Assembly: GCA_964616165.1 (NCBI GenBank)
Contig: CAZTTS010000013.1
Coordinates: 1-25,876, forward strand
Direction: 5' to 3'
Origin: CAZCCM01 sp964616165
GTDB taxonomy: Bacteria > Bacillota > Clostridia > TANB77 > CAG-508
DNA: 25,876 bases
Numbering within the stretch: the stretch's first letter is position 1; every line of letters starts with the position of its first letter. The position numbers were made by a program, and so were the translations under genes. A model generated the notes under the pieces. It was not told where the DNA came from and ran no database searches. It saw only the letters and a list, made by a program, of their open reading frames with translations. Below, piece by piece: positions 7,802 to 14,832 of this stretch.

Positions 7802-10800
7802 ATGAAAAAAACTAAAAAAATAATAATAATCTCGTTAATTATCTTCTTTTTAAGTATGCCTTTGGTTTTTGCTAAAACACCTGATGCGTTTCCTAGACTG
7901 ACATATATAATAGGAACACATGAGTTTACTCCTTATGGAGAAATGACTACACAAAAAATTATGTTAGCAGCACAAACTATACCAGATGGTGAATTAGATG
8001 ATATGATTATTTATTATAAGAATAGTAGGGGCCAGTGGGTTAATGCTGCTCTTCCAAATAGACCACCAGTTACATTGCCAGAATATTTTATAATTCATTT
8101 TGTGGATCTTGTAGGAATGGAAGTAAAACCAGCTACAATAACTACAAATCCTGATGATGTATCAGCTTTAGGTCCAGAAGAAATATTAAAATTCACACTT
8201 GCCACTGAAACTGTAGGTGCTGAACTTTATTATACAACTAATGGTCAAAGTCCTATAGAACATGGGAAAGAGTATACTAACCAAGTAACACATTGGCTGG
8301 GTGAAAATAATTATTTAGGTAAAACTTTAACAATACAAGCAGTAGCTAAAAAAGATGGTTACTATTCTGAAATAACAACAAAGGATGTGACATTTGAAGG
8401 ACTTTATGATTTTGAACTAGGTAAAATTATAAAATATAAAGGAACAGCAGCAAATGTTGTAATTCCATCAGCGATAGGAGGAGTTACAGTTGATACAATT
8501 GGAGAAGAAGCTTTTGATCAAAATACAACTTTAAAAAATGTAACTATTCCAAGTTCTGTAGAAGTAATTGAAGATAAAGCTTTTTATGTAAATACTAATT
8601 TAGAAACCCTTACTTTTGGAGTAGGTTCTAATTTAACTACAATTGGTAAATGGGCATTTGAACAAGCAGAAAAACTAACAGCTCTTACTATACCAGAAAG
8701 TGTAACAAAAATAGATGAAGGAGCTTTTGCAGGAGCAACTGTACTAAAATCTGTAAGATTACCAGCAGGATTAACTGAAGTTGGAGAAGGAGTTTTCTTT
8801 GATAGTGGATTAGAAGAGGTATTTATACCTAGCAATACTGTGATTGGAAATTATATGTTTGCTGAATGTGCTAACTTAACAACAGTAACAATAGGAGCAG
8901 ATGTAGTATTTGGAGATATACCTTTTACTCTAGATTTTGTAAATGATACTTTAAAAGAAGCATATAAAACACATTTGACTGGAGGAACAGGAGTATATAA
9001 GCTGATTGAAGGAGTATGGACAAATACAACAAAATTAGATTTGGATAATGCTATTTTTACATTTGAACATAAACTAGATGATGACATTTGGGATGCTGAC
9101 CTAAAAGTAGAATTAGATGCAAAAATTAAAGCAGGAAAGATTGTTCTAGTAGGAGCTTATGATATTGATGAAATTGATATATTAGAAGCAAATATTGAAA
9201 ATGCAATGGAAGATCTTTTCGTAACAGGATTTAAAGCAGCATATAGTAAAACAGCATTAGTTGATCCTTTTATGCCATTATTTATAGACATTTATGGTAA
9301 TGCAAAATATGAACCTTTAACTGTGGCTCAAAAAGGAAAATCTGAAGCAATTGGATTTATAAATATGGAAAAAATAAGATTAGATGAAGTAACTTCAGTT
9401 GAAGACATTTCAAATTTAATAGATGGAGCAGTAGACAAATATTCAGCTTTGTTAGAAGATATGAATGATGCTCTAACAGAAGAAGAAGTTGAAACAGCTT
9501 TAACAGACTTTATTGAATATACAATAGATATATATGGAGATTGGGCAAAAGCTAAAAAAGGAGTTAAAGAACTAGCTTATCTTACTGAAGATGATGGTGA
9601 AACATATAAGGTAAAACCAGGAGTATACATAGGAATACTTGAAGGTAGTAAACCTTATGGAACATTGGCAGAAATAGTTGGAGCAGGAGTAAATGGAGTA
9701 GAAACATTGTTTAATGCTAAAAAACAAGCTCTACAAAATCTTGTAGACTATATTGATGATACAAAAGATAATCCTATAGTAGATGGACCTCATTGGAGAA
9801 GTGAAGCATTCTTAAAAGATCCTTTATTAGCTTCACTTGGAGCTGCTGAAGTAGTTTTAGCAGATGCAGAAGCTACATTAGATGATATAGGAGATGCATT
9901 AGAAGATCTTTTTATAAAAGCTTTTAGAGCATCTCATGAGAAAAAAGGAAAAAAACTATTGGTTCCATTATTTGATGGAGCATATGGTATTGCAAGCTAT
10001 GCAGACTTAGAAGATCAATCTAAACAATGGGCTTATGCAGGAGAAGCTCCTAGATTTGTTAATACGGAACAATTACTATTAACAACTTTTGAAGGAGAAG
10101 GAGCAGGAAGAGTAATAACAGAAATTGATTTAGATTCATTAGACGATATTATAGGAATTATAGATAGGGGAATAGAATTCTATCTTAACCTATTAGATAG
10201 AGCAAACAATGCAGAAAATGTTGAAGACGTTAAAGAAGCTTTTGAAGACTTTATACAGTATACAATTCTTGTATATGATGGTTGGGAAGGCGCTAAAATA
10301 GGTGTAGAAGAATTACCATATCTTGTTATAGATCATGGTGATCATTATGAAATAATTGATGAAGTAGTAGAAGTTATATTTGAAAATAAACCTTATATGC
10401 AATTAGATGAAATGTTTGAAGCAGTTAAAACTGCTACGACAGAGAGATATGGAGTTCTTAGTGCTACAATTCATACGATAGAAGGCTATTTAGGAACAGA
10501 TAGATTTCCAGTACCAGGTGAACTATATGCAGACGAGCTAGGCAATGCACTTGATGAAGTAAGATTAGTGCTTGCGAATCCAACTCTTAAAGGAATAGAA
10601 GAATCAATGGAAAATCTTTTTGTAGTAGGATTCCAAGCTGCTCAACATAAAAAGGGATTACAAGTGATGGTTCCACTATTTATTACTGCTTATGGCAATG
10701 CTAACTTTGAAGTTTTAACTTCAGATCAACAAGGAAGAGACGAGGCTCTTGGCTTTATAAATATGGAAAAAGTAAAAAGATCTGATTTTGATAATGACGG

Positions 10801-11158
10801 AAAATTAACAGCAGTAAATTTAGGATCAGTAATGAGTATTACAGCTATGATTGATGATGCAGTAAGTGAATATTGGGGAGTACTAAATGGTATAAATTAT
10901 TCTGAATTAGAATATATAGGAGATGTTCTTTCTGCTTTTGTAAGATATACAGTTGAAGTATATGATGATTGGACAGGTGCTTATAAAAATGTAACAGAAT
11001 TAGCACATATTGCTGAAGATAATCCATTATATCCAGACGAAGATCCAGGTGAATTTAGGATTATAGATGGAGTTCCAGAAAGAATATATGCAGCAAGACA
11101 ATTAATAGGCCTATTTGATACTTTAACAGAAGTTGTAACTGCAGCAGCTACACCATAA
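7802..11158 (+). CDS. Large secreted repeat protein: signal peptide, chitobiase-like domain, BspA-type LRR, three novel ~230-aa modules
   Basis: 1118 residues. A clear signal peptide (MKKTKK, hydrophobic core, LVFAK; cleavage near 25). About 111-200 resembles the chitobiase/beta-hexosaminidase C-terminal-like domain (LYYTTNGQSPIEHGKEY, LTIQAVAKKDGYYSE). About 201-373 holds BspA/LRR_5 repeats (TIGEEAF, VEVIEDKAF, LTTIGKWAF, VTKIDEGAF, LTEVGEGVF). From about 440 there are three copies of a module I do not recognise; the equivalent MEDLF/LEDLF/MENLF sites are at 469, 700 and 936. Each has GF/AF-A-A, VPLF or MPLF, YGNA or YGIA, an acidic stretch, IDGAV-type helix, then DFIEYTIDIYGDW/DFIQYTILVYDGW/AFVRYTVEVYDDW and ELAYL/ELPYL/ELAHI. 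No LPXTG sorting signal or C-terminal membrane helix; the product may be released or held by its partner gene just upstream. The start follows AAAGGGGAAAG. Confidence 0.9.
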   Translation: MKKTKKIIIISLIIFFLSMPLVFAKTPDAFPRLTYIIGTHEFTPYGEMTTQKIMLAAQTIPDGELDDMIIYYKNSRGQWVNAALPNRPPVTLPEYFIIHFVDLVGMEVKPATITTNPDDVSALGPEEILKFTLATETVGAELYYTTNGQSPIEHGKEYTNQVTHWLGENNYLGKTLTIQAVAKKDGYYSEITTKDVTFEGLYDFELGKIIKYKGTAANVVIPSAIGGVTVDTIGEEAFDQNTTLKNVTIPSSVEVIEDKAFYVNTNLETLTFGVGSNLTTIGKWAFEQAEKLTALTIPESVTKIDEGAFAGATVLKSVRLPAGLTEVGEGVFFDSGLEEVFIPSNTVIGNYMFAECANLTTVTIGADVVFGDIPFTLDFVNDTLKEAYKTHLTGGTGVYKLIEGVWTNTTKLDLDNAIFTFEHKLDDDIWDADLKVELDAKIKAGKIVLVGAYDIDEIDILEANIENAMEDLFVTGFKAAYSKTALVDPFMPLFIDIYGNAKYEPLTVAQKGKSEAIGFINMEKIRLDEVTSVEDISNLIDGAVDKYSALLEDMNDALTEEEVETALTDFIEYTIDIYGDWAKAKKGVKELAYLTEDDGETYKVKPGVYIGILEGSKPYGTLAEIVGAGVNGVETLFNAKKQALQNLVDYIDDTKDNPIVDGPHWRSEAFLKDPLLASLGAAEVVLADAEATLDDIGDALEDLFIKAFRASHEKKGKKLLVPLFDGAYGIASYADLEDQSKQWAYAGEAPRFVNTEQLLLTTFEGEGAGRVITEIDLDSLDDIIGIIDRGIEFYLNLLDRANNAENVEDVKEAFEDFIQYTILVYDGWEGAKIGVEELPYLVIDHGDHYEIIDEVVEVIFENKPYMQLDEMFEAVKTATTERYGVLSATIHTIEGYLGTDRFPVPGELYADELGNALDEVRLVLANPTLKGIEESMENLFVVGFQAAQHKKGLQVMVPLFITAYGNANFEVLTSDQQGRDEALGFINMEKVKRSDFDNDGKLTAVNLGSVMSITAMIDDAVSEYWGVLNGINYSELEYIGDVLSAFVRYTVEVYDDWTGAYKNVTELAHIAEDNPLYPDEDPGEFRIIDGVPERIYAARQLIGLFDTLTEVVTAAATP

Positions 11159-11190
11159 GACTATAATATTCTAACACAATAACATAAATA

Positions 11191-11226
11191 AATACGTTGA
11201 TTGTAAAAGGTCAACGTATTTTTTCT
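11191..11226 (+). terminator. Intrinsic terminator of the surface-protein unit
   Basis: AATACGTTGA pairs perfectly with TCAACGTATT around a 10-nt loop, followed by a T-rich tail. It ends the two-gene unit that starts at 6952. Confidence 0.92.
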
Positions 11227-11247
11227 TTTTTCTAAAAGCCAAAAGTG

Positions 11248-11256
11248 TGGTATAAT
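11248..11256 (+). promoter_or_regulatory. Extended -10 promoter of the third family cassette, with GCC-AAA box
   Basis: TG-G-TATAAT (11248-11256) preceded by GCCAAAAGTG; GCC at 11238 is 13 bp before TATAAT, as at 4597 and 12101. The -35 position is weak (TTTTCT), so either the extended -10 or an activator at the box would matter. Confidence 0.7.
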
Positions 11257-11268
11257 AGATATATGTAT

Positions 11269-11286
11269 AGTACTTTTAGTACTTTT
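11269..11286 (+). repeat. Leader tandem repeat, 9-bp unit, 2 copies
   Basis: AGTACTTTT occurs twice, about 13 nt after the -10 element. AGTACT is its own reverse complement, so the two copies can form a 6-bp hairpin with a TTT loop at the mRNA 5' end. The same unit occurs four times in the equivalent place at 12132. Confidence 0.85.
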
Positions 11287-11326
11287 GTTATCCTTGTAAG
11301 TAATATAAATAGAAGGAGGAAAGAAA

Positions 11327-11998
11327 ATGGAAATATGGGGCCGGGGATGGTTTATCCATCAGAGATATCTAGAAGATCGAAGAGTTGAAGTTGGGTTAGA
11401 AAATTTTAAATTGTATAATCTTTACAGATCCAAAAGTCTTCCAGAGGACAAGGTAATTGTTAGAATTAACAGGAATGTTTTCCAAACAATACCAATTGAT
11501 TATTTTTTGGTGGAAAGTGGTCTCTGCTTTGTTGGAGAAATTGACACTATTCCAATCCCAAGGAGAGAAACAATCTCTATTCGCGTTTTGCGCTTAGAAG
11601 ATGGAGTACCAGTGCCAACCACAAGGACAATTTACCCTATTTTTGCTAGTAAAAGTGGTTATGGGGTATGGGAAATTGTTGATGAAAGAGGCAACAGATA
11701 TTTTTTGTTAGAAACTTATGCTGATAATGAAAACTTAGAATTGCCCTTAGAACATATAGGGGAAAGTTTTCGTGGAACTATTCCAAGAGTAGGGAAACCT
11801 TTTATGTTCTATTCAATTGTTCCATATCCAGAACTTGTGGAAGACACTTTTGTAAGGTTAGTTAATCCTATTTATATGGAATATGTGCTAACTGTTGAAC
11901 GGGTGGTAGATAACTTTTATAAGATTTCTGGACTGTGCAAACCGCTTTTGGGTAGTCATAAAGAATATATTGAAGTATGTGTTTCTACATTGCCTTAA
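11327..11998 (+). CDS. Unknown cassette protein, family member 3 (223 aa)
   Basis: Not a family I can name. It shares the motif pair of the 4677 and 5636 proteins at almost the same positions: IPIDYFLVESGLCFVGEI at 55-72 (ESGKC in the others) and VWEIVDERGNRYFLLE at 114-129 (WLLxDxxGxQxYY in the others). The C-terminal region instead matches the next gene: VERVVDNFYKISGL here, CELIGKDFYRVKGL there. No signal peptide or membrane helix is visible. An N-terminal Trp-rich stretch (W4, W8) replaces the IYGR start of the first pair. The start follows AGAAGGAGGAAAGAAA. A one-gene unit with extended -10 promoter, 9-bp-repeat leader and strong terminator. CGN codons and more G+C contrast with the secreted-protein gene before it. 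The function is unknown. Confidence 0.85.
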   Translation: MEIWGRGWFIHQRYLEDRRVEVGLENFKLYNLYRSKSLPEDKVIVRINRNVFQTIPIDYFLVESGLCFVGEIDTIPIPRRETISIRVLRLEDGVPVPTTRTIYPIFASKSGYGVWEIVDERGNRYFLLETYADNENLELPLEHIGESFRGTIPRVGKPFMFYSIVPYPELVEDTFVRLVNPIYMEYVLTVERVVDNFYKISGLCKPLLGSHKEYIEVCVSTLP

Positions 11999-12012
11999 TT
12001 TTCATTTAATTT

Positions 12013-12047
12013 GCTCCTGGGTTCTATTAGAACCTGGGAGCTTTTTT
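12013..12047 (+). terminator. Intrinsic terminator of the 11327 gene
   Basis: A 13-bp stem (GCTCCTGGGTTCT with AGAACCTGGGAGC, two wobble pairs), ATT loop and six T residues, beginning 14 bp after the stop. Confidence 0.94.
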
Positions 12048-12110
12048 ATGTTTATGTAATAAAGAATAAATAATAAAAAAATATATTTTATGTTTAAATT
12101 GCCTAAAATG

Positions 12111-12119
12111 TGGTATAAT
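12111..12119 (+). promoter_or_regulatory. Extended -10 promoter of the fourth family cassette, with GCC-AAA box
   Basis: TG-G-TATAAT (12111-12119) preceded by GCCTAAAATG, with GCC 13 bp before TATAAT as in two other family promoters. No good -35 is present (TGTTTA at 12091-12096 is the best at 17 bp). Confidence 0.7.
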
Positions 12120-12131
12120 AGATGTAAGTAT

Positions 12132-12167
12132 AGTGCTTTTAGTACTTTAAGTACTTTTAGTACTTTT
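12132..12167 (+). repeat. Leader tandem repeat, 9-bp unit, 4 copies
   Basis: Four consecutive units: AGTGCTTTT, AGTACTTTA, AGTACTTTT, AGTACTTTT, starting about 13 nt after the -10. The flanks (TATAG before; GTAATCCTT after) match those of the two-copy repeat at 11269 (TATAG; GTTATCCTT), so this is a copy-number difference in homologous leaders. The palindromic AGTACT cores allow several alternative hairpins. Confidence 0.88.
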
Positions 12168-12203
12168 GTAATCCTTATTTTATAATATGAAGGAGGAAGA
12201 AAA

Positions 12204-12854
12204 ATGAATGGTGAAAAAGAAACGTGGGGATATTTCCTCCCTGGTAGCTGCAAGCATGAGGGTTTTATAGCACCCAAAGGTCTTGTAGAAGGCAAAAAGT
12301 ATGAAATACTTGGTGAAGAACAGACATTTCTGGGTCTACAACTTACTATTAAAGTAGGAAACAGAGAAGTAATGGTTCCTAAAGAGTGCATGCTGATAAA
12401 GTCGGGCAATGTTTATATGGGCTCACTTGAAGGCAAACCTTTGGTTAACAGAGAAAATACGGTACAACGCTTTAGAATTTCGAAGGATGACGTGGATGTA
12501 AGGAAGAAAACTATTATTCCTAAAATGCTAAATAAGCATACAGATAAGCTGCGGTCAGTGCTTTGTGATAATGGAGATATTTATTTCCTTTTTGACAAAA
12601 ATGTGCACAAACCGCCCTATGGCTATGTCGGAAGAACATTCAATGGTCCTCCAGAACTTGAGAAAGCGTTTCAGTTCAAAACTATTCTTCCATTTCCTTA
12701 TGGAAAGAATAAAACAAGATGGTTTCCAACATGGGTTACCATTTATTCAGTGAAAATGTGTGAACTGATTGGTAAAGACTTCTATAGAGTCAAAGGCCTA
12801 ACAAAGAACAAGGCTGGGAAACTTTACCCTATTACGGCATATGTTTCTTTGTAA
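12204..12854 (+). CDS. Unknown cassette protein, family member 4 (216 aa)
   Basis: The most diverged of the four related proteins. The shared elements are a GLVEGKKYEIL strand (27-36), VPKECMLIKSGNVYMGSL (58-75, equivalent to the IPxDxxxxESGxC motif but with Cys replaced by Val), and LCDNGDIYFLF (120-130, equivalent to DxxGxxYYY). Its C-terminus (CELIGKDFYRVKGLTKNKAG) aligns with that of the 11327 protein. W8-G-Y resembles the opening of member 3. No signal peptide or membrane helix; no recognised catalytic motif. The start follows GAAGGAGGAAGAAAA. A one-gene unit with promoter, repeat leader and terminator of its own. Codon use is cassette-like: 24 of 60 bases in 12361-12420 are G or C, against 6 of 60 in 20761-20820 of a resident gene. 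Confidence 0.85.
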   Translation: MNGEKETWGYFLPGSCKHEGFIAPKGLVEGKKYEILGEEQTFLGLQLTIKVGNREVMVPKECMLIKSGNVYMGSLEGKPLVNRENTVQRFRISKDDVDVRKKTIIPKMLNKHTDKLRSVLCDNGDIYFLFDKNVHKPPYGYVGRTFNGPPELEKAFQFKTILPFPYGKNKTRWFPTWVTIYSVKMCELIGKDFYRVKGLTKNKAGKLYPITAYVSL

Positions 12855-12863
12855 GATTCATTT

Positions 12864-12895
12864 AACTCCTGGGATATTTTTTCCCAGGAGTTTTT
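12864..12895 (+). terminator. Intrinsic terminator of the 12204 gene
   Basis: AACTCCTGGGA pairs perfectly with TCCCAGGAGTT around a T-rich loop, with a TTTTT tail. Its CTCCTGG core also appears in the terminators at 12013 and 19773. Confidence 0.94.
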
Positions 12896-12964
12896 ATTGT
12901 TTTTTCTTCTTGTTTTTCCTTATTGCATTTTCTTTTCCTTGTATTTTGTTTTGTTTTTAAAATC

Positions 12965-12993
12965 TTGCAACTTTGCTATAAAAAATATATAAT
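12965..12993 (+). promoter_or_regulatory. Sigma-A promoter of the rlmN-prpC-prkC-epimerase/aldolase operon
   Basis: TTGCAA (12965-12970), a 17-bp spacer and TATAAT (12988-12993), 43 bp before the rlmN start. Confidence 0.8.
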
Positions 12994-13036
12994 GTGTTTA
13001 TCATATAAAATAAGAAGTGAAAGATAATAGTATTAA

Positions 13037-13996
13037 ATGCAAGGAATAAAAGCTTATACATTAGATGGATTAAAAGAATTTTTTAAAACTATAGGCGAAA
13101 AACCATATAGAGCAGAGCAGGCATATTTTTGGATATATAAAGAAAGAGTTGAATCTTTTGATGAAATGACAAATTTAAGTTTAGAATTAAGAAAAAAACT
13201 TAAAAAAAGATTGTATATTGAAAAATTAGAATTATTAGAAAAACAAGAATCTAAAGATGGAACAAAAAAATATTTGTTTAAATTACCTACATCTGATGCA
13301 ATTGAAACAGTTTTAATGGAATATAATCATGGTTATACAATTTGTATTTCTACACAAAAAGGTTGTAAGATGGGTTGTCAGTTTTGTGCTTCAACAAAGG
13401 CAAAGTTTACAGGTAATCTAACAGCAGGTGAGATAGTTGAACAAATATTAATGGTTGAAAAGTTAGAAAATATTAGGGTATCTAATGTTGTTTTTATGGG
13501 CATAGGGGAACCTTTAGATAATTTTGAAAACTTAGTAATAGCAATTGAAAATATTAATAATTATAAAGGTTTAGAAATTGGAGCAAGACATATATCAATA
13601 TCAACTTGTGGGATTGCAGACAAAATATATGAATTGGCAGATTTAAAACTTCAGAGTACACTTTCGATATCATTACATGCAACAACTGATGAAGCAAGAT
13701 CCAAGATTATGCCAATTAATAATAAATATAATATAGCTGAACTATTAGAATCAGTAAAATACTATACTAAAACAACAGGTAGAAGAGTATCTTTTGAATA
13801 TGCATTAATTAAAGATCAGAATGATAATTTAGAAGATGCTAAAAGATTGGTGGATTTAATAAAAGGAATTAATTCACATGTTAATTTAATTCCAATAAAC
13901 GAAATAGAAGAATCAAGTTTTAAGAAAAGTACAGATGAAAAAGTATTAGAATATAGGGACTATTTAAATGAACACCGGAATAGTTGCTACAATTAG
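13037..13996 (+). CDS. rlmN: 23S rRNA/tRNA adenine-C2 methyltransferase RlmN, frameshifted near the 3' end
   Basis: Radical-SAM enzyme that methylates C2 of an adenosine in 23S rRNA and in some tRNAs. The 4Fe-4S motif CKMGCQFC has its cysteines at 110, 114 and 117; GEPLDN and the STCG and SLHA segments follow as expected. The frame is normal to H313 (13973-13975), then CGG AAT AGT TGC leads to a premature TAG. Skipping one base near 13975-13976 restores GIVATIRRELGKDIEAACGQ and ends at 14057, giving about 339 residues, the normal length. The lost segment contains the Cys that carries the methyl group (codon 14028-14030), so the protein as read would be inactive. This may be a sequencing or assembly indel or a real mutation. 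The Shine-Dalgarno is weak. First gene of the operon. Confidence 0.9.
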   Translation: MQGIKAYTLDGLKEFFKTIGEKPYRAEQAYFWIYKERVESFDEMTNLSLELRKKLKKRLYIEKLELLEKQESKDGTKKYLFKLPTSDAIETVLMEYNHGYTICISTQKGCKMGCQFCASTKAKFTGNLTAGEIVEQILMVEKLENIRVSNVVFMGIGEPLDNFENLVIAIENINNYKGLEIGARHISISTCGIADKIYELADLKLQSTLSISLHATTDEARSKIMPINNKYNIAELLESVKYYTKTTGRRVSFEYALIKDQNDNLEDAKRLVDLIKGINSHVNLIPINEIEESSFKKSTDEKVLEYRDYLNEHRNSCYN

Positions 13997-14057
13997 AAGA
14001 GAATTAGGAAAAGACATTGAAGCAGCTTGTGGTCAATTAAGAAAAAGGAGTACATAA
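13977..14057 (+). pseudogene. rlmN: Displaced C-terminal segment of rlmN (+1 frame)
   Basis: This stretch, in the frame shifted by one base from the RlmN ORF, encodes the conserved RlmN ending with EAACGQL, whose Cys is the methyl-carrying residue. It is undamaged apart from the frame change and ends in TAA. The intact sequence suggests a very recent indel or a base-call error rather than old decay. Its end overlaps the AAAAAGGAG ribosome-binding site of the phosphatase gene. Confidence 0.85.
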
Positions 14058-14063
14058 ATATTT

Positions 14064-14798
14064 ATGGAAGTCTTTGCAAAATCTGACTTAGGTAAAGCTA
14101 GAGACATAAATGAAGATGCGATATATATACCTGAAGAAGATTTAGGAATTAATGCGTATATTTTAGCTGATGGTATGGGTGGATACCAAGGTGGTGATGT
14201 TGCTAGTCAATTAGCAGTAACTGCAGCAAGATCATATATATTAAATAATTATGAAATAACATTTGAAGATAAAGATGATATTTTAAAATTAGTTAATGGC
14301 TCTATTGAATATGCAAATATGGTTGTTGCTGAAAAAGCTAAAACAGATAAAAAATTAAATAAAATGGGTTCAACTTTAGAAGTCCTACTTATTATTAAAA
14401 ATGAAGCATATATGGGTCATGTTGGTGATAGTAGAATATATCTTGTTAGAAATAGAAAGATAAAACAATTAACAAAAGATCATAGCTATATTGAAAAACT
14501 TATTACTGATGGAAGAATAACAAAAGAAGAATCTTCTACACATCCAGATAAAAACATGATTACCAAAGCTATTGGCACAGAGATTGTAGTAGAAGCTGAA
14601 CTAATACATAGAAAATTAAATACTAATGATATTATCATTTTATGTTCTGATGGTTTAACAAATTTAGTAAGTGATAAAGAAATTTTAGAAATAGTTGTAG
14701 ATTCATTTGATGAAGATATTGCAGAAAAATTAATAAATAAGGCTAATGAACTAGGTGGAACAGATAATGTTTCAGTTATAGTTGTTAAATATAATTAA
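14064..14798 (+). CDS. prpC: PP2C-family Ser/Thr protein phosphatase (PrpC/Stp)
   Basis: Metal-dependent protein phosphatase that reverses phosphorylation by the PASTA kinase encoded next. PP2C motifs are in order: GKARDINEDA (10-19), ILADGMGGYQGGDVAS (from 33, metal-binding Asp36), MGSTLEVLLI, GHVGDSRIYL, LTKDHSYIEKL, LCSDGLTNLVSD and GGTDNVSVIVV. 244 residues, standard for bacterial Stp. No membrane segment, so cytosolic. The ATG at 14064 follows AAAAAGGAG with 13 nt between. It comes 6 bp after the restored rlmN stop and 34 bp before the kinase start, a tight operon. The order rlmN-phosphatase-kinase is the common Bacillota arrangement. Targets would include cell-division, cell-wall and translation proteins, by family knowledge. 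Confidence 0.96.
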   Translation: MEVFAKSDLGKARDINEDAIYIPEEDLGINAYILADGMGGYQGGDVASQLAVTAARSYILNNYEITFEDKDDILKLVNGSIEYANMVVAEKAKTDKKLNKMGSTLEVLLIIKNEAYMGHVGDSRIYLVRNRKIKQLTKDHSYIEKLITDGRITKEESSTHPDKNMITKAIGTEIVVEAELIHRKLNTNDIIILCSDGLTNLVSDKEILEIVVDSFDEDIAEKLINKANELGGTDNVSVIVVKYN

Positions 14799-14832
14799 AC
14801 AAAAACAAAATATAAGAAATAAGGAGACTAAT

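Noticed and set aside
12132..12167. Tandem 9-bp repeats as a possible CRISPR or iteron array
   Set aside because: Units are contiguous with no spacers and lie inside a transcribed leader; no cas or replication gene is nearby.
12002..12409. Minus-strand open frame of 135 codons
   Set aside because: It runs antisense through a terminator, promoter, leader repeat and the start of the 12204 gene, with no sensible protein features.
14782..14832. Upstream in-frame ATG for the PASTA kinase, inside the phosphatase gene
   Set aside because: ATG 14833 has a good AAGGAG at the right distance and begins directly with the usual kinase N-terminus; the extra 17 residues are unlike the family.
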